This document shows positions 10,601 through 21,138 of a DNA stretch of 64,000 bases, piece by piece. The stretch spans positions 184,765,983 through 184,829,982 of the forward strand of contig NC_073746.1 in assembly GCF_029784135.1 (NCBI RefSeq), written 5' to 3'. The position numbers were made by a program, and so were the translations under genes. The stretch comes from Toxorhynchites rutilus septentrionalis. Lineage: Eukaryota > Arthropoda > Insecta > Diptera > Culicidae. The notes under the pieces are model-generated. The model searched no databases. It was not told where the DNA came from and saw nothing but the letters and a program-made list of their open reading frames with translations. Numbering within the stretch: the stretch's first letter is position 1; every line of letters begins with the position of its first letter.

Positions 10601-13031
10601 AGATACATAATCATTCGAATGAAATTTAACTATTCTTGAACCAACACGACATTGACGTTTTTCTCATCAATGAAACTCATCTGACGGATCACTACAACAT
10701 CAGAGTCACGGGATATGATTTCTATGGTACAAATCACCCGCACGGGTCAGCAAGAGGAGGGGCTGCGGTCCTCATCAAACGAGATATTCCACACTATTTA
10801 TGGCACCGTCACAGTACTCTAAATATCCAAGCAGCGGCTGTGTGCCACGGGAGTAAATCACAGAAATTAGTACTAACAGCACTCTACTCTTCACCGAACC
10901 ACCACCCTTCGGAGGAGGAACTGAAAAACTTCTTCTCACTCCAAGGGCACCGATTCATCGTCGCTGGTGACTTCAACGCAAAACATACCTACCACTCGTG
11001 GTCGCGTATTATACAACGTCATCACTGACTTTTGCTATGACATTGCATCATGCGGCGACCCGACACACTGGCCAGAGGATCTCGCACGACTTCCGGACCT
11101 GCTAGATTTCGCTGTCACAAAAAATATTGATAGTAAACGAATAAGATCGAAGCTTCATCTGATCACTCACCAATACTTCTGGAATACTTCATAGAAAAGG
11201 AAGTGATGCAGACGTCATCTAATCTCACTAACTTTTCAACGAACTGGATAAAATATAAGACATATATCTCCTCTAACATTCTCGATCTACCTCTGGATAA
11301 CGAACATCATATCGAGGACGCAGTTAACCAGCTGTGTACTCATGAAGAAAGCTGCGGAGATAACTACCCCACCTATAAATACACAGAAACACAAAAAAAT
11401 TATTATCGCCTCCCACATAAAAGCAGCAGTTGCAGAAAAGCGACGACTAAGACGTATCTGGCAAAACAAACGATCGCCAGAATCTAAAAACCAATTCAAT
11501 ATGGCACAACGTAAATTAAGAAAGCTATTACAAGACGAGAAAGATGAAAAATTCCTCAATTACTTAACAGAATTGTCGCCAAATCGAGATACTAATTACT
11601 CACTATGGAAGACAACTAAGAATCTAAACCGACCTCAGTTACAGGTCCCGCCATTTGGAATGCCCTTTGGTAATTGGGCCAGAAGTGACGATGAAAAAGC
11701 AACAATTTTTGCAAACCATCTTCAAAAAGTTTTCACTCCGTATCAATCGGGACCTAATCAAGAAACGCTCGAACTTTCTGGTGCTACAAACCAAAAAAAA
11801 AATGAAAATCAAACATCGGCTGGTGAGACATGTTATCAAAAATCATATCAATGTGAAAAAGTCACCCGGTATCGACCACATCAATGGAAATATGATCAAG
11901 GAACTACCTGACCTAGCAATTAAACATCTCACGAGAATTTTCAACGCAATGATTCATATAGGATATTTCCCACAAGCATGGACAATTTCGATCATCATTA
12001 TGATTCCTAAGCCAGGGAAAGACGCACAGAAAGTGGAATCTTATAGACCTATCAGCATCCAACATGGCACTATTAAACAACCGATTCCGATTGATAGAAG
12101 AAATTCGTAAAGCATATGAAGGCCGCGGATATTGCTCAGCGCTTTTTCTTGATGTAGCTCAAGCATTCAATAAAGTCTGGCACGAAGGACTGCTCCATAA
12201 AATTAAAAATATGCTACCACAAGTATATGAAATTATGAGTTCTCACCTACTGGGAAGAAAGTTTCATGTTCGGTATAACCAACACTATCGAAAGAGCGAG
12301 AAATTTATGCTGGACCAATTCTCTATCTCATCTACACAGCTGATCTCCTGACCGCGCGGAACTTAATGACTACAACATTCGCAGATGACATAGCTATTCT
12401 CAGCAGTCACAAAAACAGAACGATTGCTGCACGGAATCTCCAGGAACACATAACGGTCGTGGAAAAGTGGCTTCAAAAATGAAGAATTAAAGTAAATGAA
12501 ACAAAATGTGTCCATGTTACTTTCACGCTTAATCAGGACACATGCCCACGAATCAAGTTCAATGGAATTGCAGTATCTCAATCGACTGATATTAAATATC
12601 ACGGTGTACACCTAGACCGCCGTCTAACCTGGAAGAAACACATAGAAGCAAAGAAAACGCAATTGAAATTGCGAGCAAATCAAATACATTGGTTAATCGG
12701 GAGGAAGTCGAAATTAAAACTGGAGTTCAAACTACTTCTATACAAATCCAAGCTGAAGCCTATTTGGCATTATGGCTGTCAACTTTGGCAAACAACTTCA
12801 GCAAGTAATATCGAAATCATCGAAAGAGTACAAAATAAACTACTAAGACAAATTACTGGCGCCCCTTGGTATATCCGCAATAGTGTCATACATCGAGACT
12901 TAGGGATGGCGACGGTTAAAGAAGAACTTCATAAAACGAGGAGGAAATTTGCGGAAAAGGTGAAGAATCATCCAAATCCAGTAGCAAGGCGACTCGGTCA
13001 ACCTATGGTAGCACGTCTGAAGGAACCTTAA
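10560..13031 (+). pseudogene. Jockey ORF2 (endonuclease + reverse transcriptase), broken
   Basis: The endonuclease starts around CNANEIHNHSNEI and continues past an in-frame TAA at 10627-10629 to NQHDIDVFLINETHLTD, GGAAVLIKR and AGDFNAKHTYHSW. The reverse transcriptase follows in pieces: PGIDHINGNMIKELP, IPKPGKDAQKVESYRPISI, then after a deletion ALFLDVAQAFNKVWHEG (motif A), and FADDIAILS (motif C, FADD as is usual in Jockey) at about 12377-12405. The C-terminal GAPWYIRNSVIHRDLG and PVARRLGQP lie in the last open frame (12663-13031). There are many frameshifts, and motif B and parts of the fingers are lost. It is a dead copy. Confidence 0.85.
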
Positions 13032-13198
13032 TTATTTGAACGTGGTCAAACGTTAGTGTTGTGCTCCAGCACACATTTGAAATTTTAACTGTAAGAATTG
13101 ATAACAAACGTAATACATTATTATGTTAGAACTATATGCATAACCAAATATTGTTATTTCCACATCAGGAAGATTCAATAAATGTATGTATGAAAAAA

Positions 13199-14895
13199 AA
13201 ATTGCGATTTGAATCTCCAGCACACGGAATGGCATCATTTCTACCAAAGATTAAATGTTTTCTGCCAACGCTAGTTTGGGTGTAGAACTAGGATTAATCA
13301 AGAATGTAAAGCACCATGAGAAACGATAAAAATATAGTCATTTCCATTTCGAGTAGAACAAGTAAATAAATTGTACTGTCAACTTTTTTGAAGCCGATTT
13401 TCTTGCAGCCATTTTGATATTAACTTGCAACCCCAAAGTCGGTAGCGGGAAAAACTCGTATATTTTTTGAAGAACTATTTCAACATCGACAAAGTTTTGC
13501 CAGGCTCTTTCTTCCTATCTATCCCCTGGTATAATAATTTAATATAATACAAACGAAACGTTTTTAAAACCACCAAATCCTCATCAGACGCATAAAAGGC
13601 ATCATCCTGAATCTAAAAGACTTGCAATTCGACGAATTGATAACTCTATCGATTTTTCTAGCTCTACGTAACTATCAGTTGGATCGAAACCGCCTATCTC
13701 TGACAAATTTTCCTTTCTGTGGTGAGAGCAAAATGTGTGTTTCGAAGACGCCACATTTCACATGCCGACAACACAAGACAGACACATTTAAGGCTCATTC
13801 AGTTGAATCTCCATTAGAGAACCGAGGAGCACTTCAAAACAGCGTCTGCTATATATAGTGGACTGGTGAGGGGGTGTTGGTAATATTGGGCGCGAAAAAA
13901 AATATATCTGTAAGCCGCATTCCTGTGTCTCTTGTCTGCGTTTTCTGTAGATTTTGAAGCTTTAGTCATATCATCCTAATGGATGCTTAAACGTCAACTC
14001 ATTAGATAGATCCCAATAGCTATCCCGTAGAACTCAGCTTCCATGACCCGATTGACTCGCGTTGCTTAGCGAGAATCATTGAATTAAATTATGATGGAGA
14101 AGATTTTGCTTAAGGATACTTTACCACAAAAAAGGCTTCCAATATCCGCCGAGAATAGGAACAGAATAAGATGTAGTAAGTCGATTTCTATTATGTATAA
14201 AAACATCACTAGTACTTGAATTTGCATATTTCACATACTGCATCACCCAAGCTTCATTGACAAAATCGACCGCCTTTTTCAAAAATAGATAACGAAAAAA
14301 ACATATAATCACTGAAATTGAAAATTGCGTTTGGAGTGAAAAATTCGGTTGCAGAATGGAAACAAAATAAGTGCGATTCGTGATTTTCTCGGAGCATAAC
14401 AAGCGCTGATATAATAATCCATGTAACACCCGCTACTTCCATGCTTTTTAGGACAATTAGCGCGCTGGTCATTCATGCTTAGTAAGTATGATTTGCTCTC
14501 GCGCATTTACACAGTTAAAATGTATATATTTTAAAGTGCATGAAAGTGAACGAGGAAGTAACACATCATTTTCCCGCAAAACGAAAATGTGCAACACTTT
14601 GCAACGCGTATGTAAAAGCAGCAATTGAAATTTACTCATTGTAGTGAAACATGTAATTATGCTGTTGCGGTGCATATGGCGCGAATGATTTCCAAATAAT
14701 GTGCGTTGAATAATTCGAAATTACCCATCCATCAGTAGACGATGTGGGCACTGGCATAACCCGTCAAAATATTCTCTCGTGCCACAACACATCACATCAA
14801 GCCGAAAATGTTAGTAATTTCAGATTGGCATCGTGGACAGCTGCGTCAATCAGAGGGGAGAAGGCTTAATCATGAAAAATAAATCAATTTCACTT
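13199..14895. other. no gene supported
   Basis: AT-rich intergenic or intronic sequence. Open frames at 13622-13858 and 14121-14675 show no known motif and overlap on both strands, as expected by chance. No repeats recognised. Confidence 0.45.
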
Positions 14896-14898
14896 ACT

Positions 14899-15530
14899 TG
14901 TGGACACAGTTGTTGCTTCCGCGGAACGCCCTGCTGTATCTCCGAAATGTAGCTGATGAATGCTAGGAAATCCGTTCGATAAACATCCAAAATAAGCCTC
15001 GTTTCAGAATATTGCTGTTTTCATTCGAGATAACACATTTATTTGTTTCAATCGAAATTTTCCACAACACGTTTTTTTGTTGTTTTGTTCCGCACACAAC
15101 TAAAACACTCTTTGATTTGTATCAAATTCTTGGGTTTTATCTCACCTTTCTTTATTTTCGCGCCTTATTTATTTGCTCATAAACTATTTGTTGCTATTTC
15201 TGGTTAAACACTCGCCGTTATTTTGCTTTCTCATTTATCAAGACTTTTGACATTTGAGCACTGGTTTAATTAAGAACATTCTTTCACAGATTTTTTTACA
15301 AACACTTCGCGAAAACGCAACAGACTACGCACACTGTTCACTGTATTGTTGTTAACTTTATGCTTCTTGTATTTTTATCGCACGAAGAGAAATCAGCGGC
15401 TGTAATAGAAATGTGTTGCATTAAACTTCACAAACACTTTTTGATCGATTGCTCAGTAGAGCTCAACAGTCAACGGATTGATTTTACCACCAACAGATCA
15501 GCATCTAGATCTATTCCCAACGCGAAAGAC
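14899..15530 (-). other. candidate host 5' exon (UTR) with splice donor
   Basis: On the minus strand the run ending at 14900 reads CGGAAGCAACAACTGTGTCC then ACAA, followed by GTAAGTG, a good splice donor. Upstream is a long stretch with few in-frame ATGs, rich in AAAC/GTG words of the kind seen in insect 5' UTRs (GTGTGCGTAGTCTGTTGCG, GTGTTTGTGAAGTTTAATGC, TGTTGTGGAAAATTTCG). One frame (RLILDVYRTDFLAF ... QLCPQ) is open for about 40 codons just before the donor but has a stop upstream, so coding is uncertain. No TE similarity is seen here, which is unusual for this window. This is inference from composition and the donor only. Confidence 0.35.
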
Positions 15531-16030
15531 GAGTGCTAATAACAAGGCAATTCCTGTGGGCAGTGGCTGGCAGTGTAGATGGAAATTTACATAAAAAAGG
15601 TCACCGGTTTCTTCAATGCATCATATTTCACTGATAAAATTGTTACACAATCCGATAGGTAGGGGAACCTGCCGATTCAGGCGCACCACATGTTAACTTC
15701 TGGTCAATAATCTAACACTTTTATTCCACGATCCCATTTGCGAAGCTTGAGAACAGCACGATGAAAATAAAACCAAAGGCTTACTTCCTTTCGCAAACTG
15801 GCAGGGAGAACGGAACAGCGACCCGTAGCATTCCACAAACGTGACTACGTTTTTCCAAGGCTACGAAAAATGCCGTAGTTACAGGAGGAGATTCCACATT
15901 CTCCACAGCATCCGAGCGAGCGAGTGAGTGTCACATTTTGGTGCGAAAGCAATAACAGTCAATACACATGCGTACTTTGTAGCTGCTCTCGAGGGTGGCC
16001 TATAGGCTGAGAAAAAGGAGATATTTTGCT
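15531..16030 (-). promoter_or_regulatory. candidate promoter region for the minus-strand exon
   Basis: It lies just upstream (minus strand) of the possible 5' exon. It contains GAGCGAGCGAGTGAGTG at about 15913 (GAGA-like) and a pair of inverted words, GTGACTACG and CGTAGTTAC, at about 15841-15885. No convincing TATA box was placed. It is regulatory only by position. Confidence 0.25.
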
Positions 16031-16526
16031 TCACGATATAGCCTTGTGTTATAATACTCGCAACCTACTACATGGTCCCGGTATTTTTCATTAGATGGTG
16101 CCACTGAAAAATAAACAAAATTCATTTCGAGAGGTTCATCTCTCACTAGCTTATGTGTGAATTTTCATGACATTTCGTTTATTTTTTCACAACCTACAGT
16201 TGTTTCAGTATCACTACCTGAATATTCGTATAGAAAACCGAAAAATAGGAATAACTTATTTTGATCATACATTGTTTTTTTTGGGGGTCTTCGTAACCAC
16301 ATTGGTTGCGCGTTCGCTTAGTAAGCGATCGATCGGGAGTTCAAAACTCAGGGCCCTCATTGACCATCTTTGTGTTGTTACAGAATAACTACGACCACGC
16401 AACAATCATCAGCGATGGAGATCGATCCACAATCGAAATAAGATCGATTCATCCATACAACTGCTCTGCTCTGCAAGACACATCGGGCTGCTGTTCTATA
16501 AATAACTCAACAATGATCAATCAACT

Positions 16527-16674
16527 TTTTTTTATCTGTATTTTAGTGACTTTCAACACATTTGGCTGGTTCGTCACTTTGCTTCCATTTTTGGAAGAAT
16601 GTCGGGAGTGAGAATTGAACTCGTGACCTTTAGCATGAGAGGTATGGATGTTACCACTACGCCAGATCGCCTCC
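16527..16674 (-). mobile_element. SINE-2 copy a (tRNA-derived), inserted in SINE-3
   Basis: On the minus strand it begins AGGAGGCGATCTGGCGTAGT (box A TGGCGTAGTGG), has box-B-like GTCACGAGTTCAATTC, a short body (GACGAACCAGCC, then a TGTTGAAAGTCACTA-like part), and a T/A tail at the left end (16527-16533). A 13-bp TSD, TGATCAATCAACT, flanks it (16514-16526 and 16675-16687). A second copy lies at 47096-47232. Confidence 0.88.
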
Positions 16675-16837
16675 TGATCAATCAACTGTCTCCGCTGTCC
16701 GGTCTAACTGGATAATTGGATACTGAAGGAACAGAAGGAAAACTCCTAAATGGCTACTGTGTAAATGTGTACCATACGCAATGGTATAGAAGGGAATACT
16801 CAACGCCGAAAAATGGCAACTGTATAATGTGCTAATT

Positions 16838-17119
16838 GTGCTCCCGTGGCCGAGTGGTTAGCGTCATAACTAACATGCCGGGTGTTCGGGTTCGATTCCC
16901 GTTCTGGTCGGGGGAATTTTTCGTCAAATAAATCTCCTCCGACTTGCACTGTGATCACGCGTATTCTAGAGCTTGCCACTCAGAATGCATTCAAGGCGTG
17001 TTATTTGGCATAGAAATCTCAACTAAGTACTAATAAAAATGACGCAAGTAATACTACGTTGAGACGGCGAAGTTCCTCTAGGAACGTTAGTGCCATTGAA
17101 GAAGAAGAAGAAGAAGAAG
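16838..17119 (+). mobile_element. SINE-1 copy b
   Basis: It has the same start (GTGCTCCCGTGGCCGAGTGG), body and GAA tail as SINE-1a, with a longer tail of about seven GAA units. The flanking TSD is TAATGTGCTAATT (16825-16837 and 17121-17133). It differs from copy a at only about eight places, one being GTTAGCG instead of GTGAGCG in box A. Confidence 0.92.
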
Positions 17120-17294
17120 ATAATGTGCTAATTATAGATATGATAAACATGTGACATGTACATGATTAAAATTCGGCTCTGTTACAGCTAAAATGCTAAT
17201 GACCCTAAAATAAACAAAAGGGATAAAAAAACATTGTTTTTTGATGGGAAAAACTCCAAAATGTTATTTCACTTCTGCTCTTTCGAGAACAACA

Positions 17295-17850
17295 TTATCG
17301 GTGATTTAATGAATTGAAAATGGGCCGTACAAGCACCGCACATGCACCTCGCTCTGGAAGGCCGGACGAGGCTACGAATTCAGAAATCGTAAAACAAGTG
17401 CATCGACTAGTTTTGAACGATCGTAAAGTGAAGTTACGCGAGTTAGCTGAGGCCGTAGGCATCTCAAAAGAACGAGTGGGATTCATTTTGCACAACATTT
17501 TGGACATTAAATTGTGTGCCGTGTTTACTGACCGTCGACCATAAACAGCGGCGCGTTGATGTTTCGACAGCCGGTTTGGCGTTGTTGAAGCGTAATCGAG
17601 TGGACTTCTTTCGACGTTTTGTGACAATGGATGAAACGTGGATCCAATACCACACTCCTCAGTCCAATAGGCAATTTGCAGAGTGGCTAACAAGCATATT
17701 TCGAAGACTTAGACGTTTCGTACTACAGAAATGGAATCGAAATGTTGGAAATTCGCTATTCAAAGTGTATTGTCCTCAAAGGAGACTATGTTGAGGAATA
17801 AAACAGGGCAAAGATTGTCATTAAAAATCCCGGGACTTTTCATTCCATGT
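17295..17850 (+). pseudogene. mariner transposase relic B
   Basis: The N-terminal frame (17320-17520) has HAPRSGRPDEAT, KLRELAEAVGISKERVGFI (HTH) and LHNILD. After a frameshift, LLTVDHKQRRVDVST and RFVTMDETWIQYHTP (first catalytic Asp) follow, then a deletion. In a third frame YFEDLDVSYYRNGIEMLE and KCIVLKGDYVEE form the C-terminus up to a stop near 17800. The segment with the second and third Asp is gone. It is the same family as 1-425 but with a different deletion and opposite strand. Confidence 0.85.
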
Positions 17851-17974
17851 GTAGACAGTAGAAAGTTCTGTCCGTTTTCATTGTATCCATTTTTTCATGA
17901 AAATTTGTATACATTGAAGAAAAGTGTATGAAATCACGGTAAGCATTAGTTGTCACGGTAAGTTCATTTGTTTA

Positions 17975-18560
17975 CATTATGGCCTCGGTGAAATCCGGAA
18001 TGCACAGTATGTGACCTTCTGAAATGGTACAGGGAAAGTTTGATCATCGCCCAAAAGCCCGAAAGCGGCGAAAAAGGCAAATGTTTCGCGATACTACGTA
18101 CAAGAAGCGAAGAAGAAGGTTGGATTAAGAAGTTATAACGATACGGGCGCCGGCCCGGAAAGCAAAGCAGAATATGGAGATAAAAAGCGCTTATGGAAAA
18201 AGATGAAACAGGGTCCTTACATACCTTAGAATTTTTCGATCAAATTTCGAGACAAGAACATTATTCTTCGGTTTGGTGTTTTCCGTTGTGAACTGAGAAG
18301 CAAAACTTTTGCTACTTCTGATGCCAGCAAGTTTACCAGGAAGAGTGTCTTTGAAAGATTTTGAAGCAGCATGAGGTGGATTGCCTATTCTGGTCGAACA
18401 TGACAAGCTGCCACTGCTCAAATTCCACCAAACAGTGGTACAGCGAAAATGGCGTTACAGTTATTCTCAAGGAGATGAATCCAGCTGATACTCCGGAACT
18501 AAGAATCATTTGAGAAATATTCGTAAATTGTGAATCACATACTGAAGAAGCGTTCACATC
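17975..18560 (+). pseudogene. Tc1/mariner-superfamily DDE transposase relic
   Basis: Scattered frames match one insect transposase type: ARKAKQ, CELRSKTFATSDASKFTRK (around 18285-18345), then DCLFWSNMTSCHCSNST (normally W-DLAS-HYS, with the second catalytic Asp replaced by Asn) and KEMNPADTPELRII, where the family has PPN-PELRPIE with the catalytic residue near the end. Frameshifts and stops are frequent. The related copy at 19815-20720 carries the first catalytic block. Family naming is by motif only. Confidence 0.65.
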
Positions 18561-18566
18561 ACATAC

Positions 18567-19395
18567 TGTTACGGATCCAGCTTAGATAGCAGAGCTAAAC
18601 ATAAAATAACATAATCAAATATCAAATTTGTAGCGCAACGCACATTTGTAAAACAAAATAATTCCAACAGGAGGAAACCACATGTTTCGCTTCCATTTCT
18701 TCAATTGTTCTATATAGCTCGCAAGATAAGCGCGTCAGAGATAGCGCATTAGTCAAAAAAATAGAAGTAAATATAAATATTATTAGCTAGTTGTTTCTTA
18801 CTTTAACCTTTTTCGTGGGAAGCATGTTTTGATAAGACCCAAGGCGAGAGCGCTGTATGGGCCACTCGAGAGGTAATGAAAATGGTTTTGTTTAGGTCTC
18901 GCCTTTTATCGCACATGGAATGAGCGCGAAGGGCAGAGAAGGAATACGGCGAAGAAACTAAAATGTTTATCTAGGATCACAGGAAACAGGAAAATATAGA
19001 TATGGATTTCTTTGCTGTTAGGTCCTAAAATCTTCACCAAGTTGAGCCCCTTTAGCGACAATGAAGGGTGGAGACCATAGGATGAACTTTATGTAGTAAA
19101 TAGACAGGCAGATAACCGATGCGGTTTCGGCGATATATTTTAAGCTAAAGTAAGCATTCGTGTATATATAGTTCGGATTCTCACTCAATAAGTTAGTTCA
19201 AATCCTCAGTTCAATCTATTTAGACAAACCAGAAGGTTCATGATAGCAAGGAAATAAACAGTTCAATTTCGGAAGCAAACTCGGACGTTTTATTATTTAT
19301 TTATTTCTCAAAATCAAGTTAACCATCAGGATCAAGTCAGCCGAGTCCAGCCAACCGTACCCGACCAGCCGAATCCAACACCAGAACTCCTAACA
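18567..19395 (+). mobile_element. probable solo LTR (BEL or Gypsy type)
   Basis: It starts TGTTACGGATCC and ends CTCCTAACA, giving TGTTA/TAACA termini. It has a TATA-like TATATATA at 19163-19170, a polyadenylation signal AATAAA at 19253-19258, and a T-rich GT-type stretch after it. This order (U3, R, U5) suits an 829-bp retrotransposon LTR. No gag/pol sequence adjoins, and flanks CATAC and GGGAA do not match as a target duplication. It is therefore a solo or rearranged LTR, and the boundaries are not proven. Confidence 0.45.
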
Positions 19396-19509
19396 GGGAA
19401 AGAGTTCGAAAACACTGGTATGAATAACAGAGCAAATCCCAAACCGAAAAGCCACTTACTCCACCCGGACGGACCATTCTAGAGTCGTCGAATTCTGAAG
19501 GGTTAATGG

Positions 19510-19785
19510 TTGCCCTTGTCGGGGTTTGCTGAAGTCAAGGAGAACGCAACGCATCGTAAATTTCAAAAAGTTTACGGAGATTCTGCTCTAAGTACTGTGA
19601 TTGGTTCCGTCGCTTCAAAGACGATGATTTTGATGTTGACGACCGTCCGCGTAAAGGAAGACCAAAAACCATCGAAGACGCTGAATTGGAGGTATTGCTC
19701 AATGGGATTCCATATCAAATGCAAGAACTTACTTAAGTATTAGGAATTACACGCCGAGTCATTACCAAACATTACCAGACATTGA
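19510..19785 (+). pseudogene. mariner transposase N-terminal relic C
   Basis: Frames carry HRKFQKVYGDSALS (first HTH), then WFRRFKDDDFDVDDRPRKG (the W-FRRF-GDFD linker of mariner), PKTIEDAELEVLL, and, after a stop, VLGITRRVITKHYQTL (second HTH). This is the N-terminal DNA-binding half only; the catalytic domain is absent. It is distinct in sequence from relics A and B. Confidence 0.8.
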
Positions 19786-19814
19786 TCGTGTTTTTAGTTT
19801 GTGAACAACTTCTC

Positions 19815-20720
19815 CAGTGACCATGAATCAAGGAGTTTCTTCATCATATCGTGAACCGGGAAGTCCGGCATCAAAATCAATTGATGGAATTCAGCCGAGT
19901 ACTGCGCGCAAAACGGCTAAAACGACAAAGTTATCACTAAGGAAACGCTTTTCTTCTTTACGTACGAAGAATTGGCCTCCAATTCCTCATCATCCAAAAA
20001 TATCCACATTTGTCAATGAGTGTTCCCTTGAGGATCTGCCAATAAGTGGACGTAAACTGGGTTCTAGTGATCCAGGATTGGCCCAGGAAGTCGTGAATTA
20101 TATTCGTAAGCATTGATCTGCCTCTATTCGTGACTTGACCAGGAAGATTTGGTTCCAGTATGGTATGAGTATGATTTGAGTTGAAACCCTACAGGAAGCA
20201 GAAAGTACCCAAACGAACTCCGGAACAGCAACATAGTGCTAAAACGAGGACTCGAAAGCGTGTTCTGGATAATCCCAACCACTGGATTTTGATGGATGAC
20301 GAGAAATTTGTCAAGGAGGACTCCAGAATACTGTCGAGGCCTCAGTTTTACACTAAATCATTTGGAGAGCGTATCAACTACGGATACGACCGTGGTGGTG
20401 TAGAAATTCTACCAAAAGATGCTAGTCTGGCAAGTCATTCGCAAATGTGGCTTGCGATCCTCTACTTTTGTCCCAAAAGAGACCATAAATTCTCAATTTT
20501 ATCTGGACGAATGCTTGAAGAAGAGATTGCTTCCATTGTATAGAAAGCGTAACCCACCTCATCTCCAAACGACTCTTTCTCCAAATCTACTCTTTAGTGG
20601 TTGGCGGAAAACGACATCATTTACGTCGAAATAGACATCAATCCACCAAATTGTCCCCAACTGCAACCAATCGATCGTTACTGGGCAATTTTCTATAGCG
20701 TTCTACTATAGCGAACACCA
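19815..20720 (+). pseudogene. Tc1/mariner-superfamily DDE transposase relic, larger copy
   Basis: The N-terminus is in the frame from 19823 (AKTTKLSLRKRFSSLRTKNW, then LEDLPISGRKLG, a G-GRK linker). The catalytic core at 20181-20540 has PKRTPEQQHSAKTRTRK, HWILMDDEKFVKEDS (first Asp of MDDE), and, after frameshift, SLASHSQMWLAILYF. It continues to VEIDINPPNCPQLQPIDRYW at 20615-20690 (family: PPNCPQLRPIE-YW; the Glu is Asp here). The second Asp block is degraded. Several frameshifts show it is dead. Confidence 0.75.
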
Positions 20721-21008
20721 CTACATAGACAAGTGCAGAGCGAGAAATGATAAAAGATAATTAAGTCATCCTTCGGTCACCATTTGCGGAGAGCGAATGC
20801 GAATGGGAAAAGAGATAAAACGAGAGAGTTTTTGTTTCTCACTGGAGCGGTGTTGCTAGTAAAACTATGCGGTCTATATTAATATATATTTCTAGGGGAA
20901 ATATAATCTGACTACCCTTTCCTTAGAGTCTATCTAGCTAAATAATCATATAGTTGCACTCTCATAGACATTCGCTGCGTAGTCCGTATGAACCTGCTGT
21001 TTCATGAT
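20721..21008. other. no feature recognised
   Basis: Short AT-rich spacer with GAGCGAGAAATG-like words; nothing supported. Confidence 0.45.
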
Positions 21009-21134
21009 GCATAGAGTAGGTTTGGGCGATCTTTACAAAAAGATCGATCTTGTCGAATGAATCGATTTTCCAAATGAGGGATCGATCCTCTGATTAAATC
21101 GGTAGCAAAGAATCGATCTTCGCCGAATCGATCT
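21009..21134. repeat. GATCGAT-rich dispersed repeat, copy 1
   Basis: It starts AGAGTAGGTTTGGGCGATCT and is packed with AGATCGATC and AATCGATC words. Related copies are at 22635-22830 and 43400-43595, the last ending GATCGCCCAATCCTA, the mirror of this start. Non-coding. Confidence 0.7.
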
Positions 21135-21138
21135 TTAA

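Larger units (their letters stand above)
9556..13198 (+). mobile_element. Jockey-clade LINE, near full length, degraded
   Basis: It starts near CAGTCCAGTCTTTTC, a typical initiator-like 5' end, has two decayed ORFs (gag-like, then endonuclease plus reverse transcriptase), and ends after AATAAATGTATGTATG with an A-run at about 13190-13198. No target duplication was found, so the outer bounds are approximate (within about 30 bp). Its length of about 3.6 kb is somewhat short for the clade (4-5 kb), because of internal deletions in both ORFs. Confidence 0.85.
16290..17215 (+). mobile_element. SINE-3 (tRNA-like head), split by two younger SINEs
   Basis: The head has a tRNA-like anticodon arm TCGCTTAGTAAGCGA and a T-arm-like GAGTTCAAAACTC following GGTTGCGCG (16302-16352). 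The body continues at 16352-16513, resumes at 16688-16823 after SINE-2, and again at 17134 after SINE-1b. It appears to end near AATAAACAAAAGGGAT (about 17205-17225). No TSD was identified for this oldest layer, and the right end is uncertain. Confidence 0.5.
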
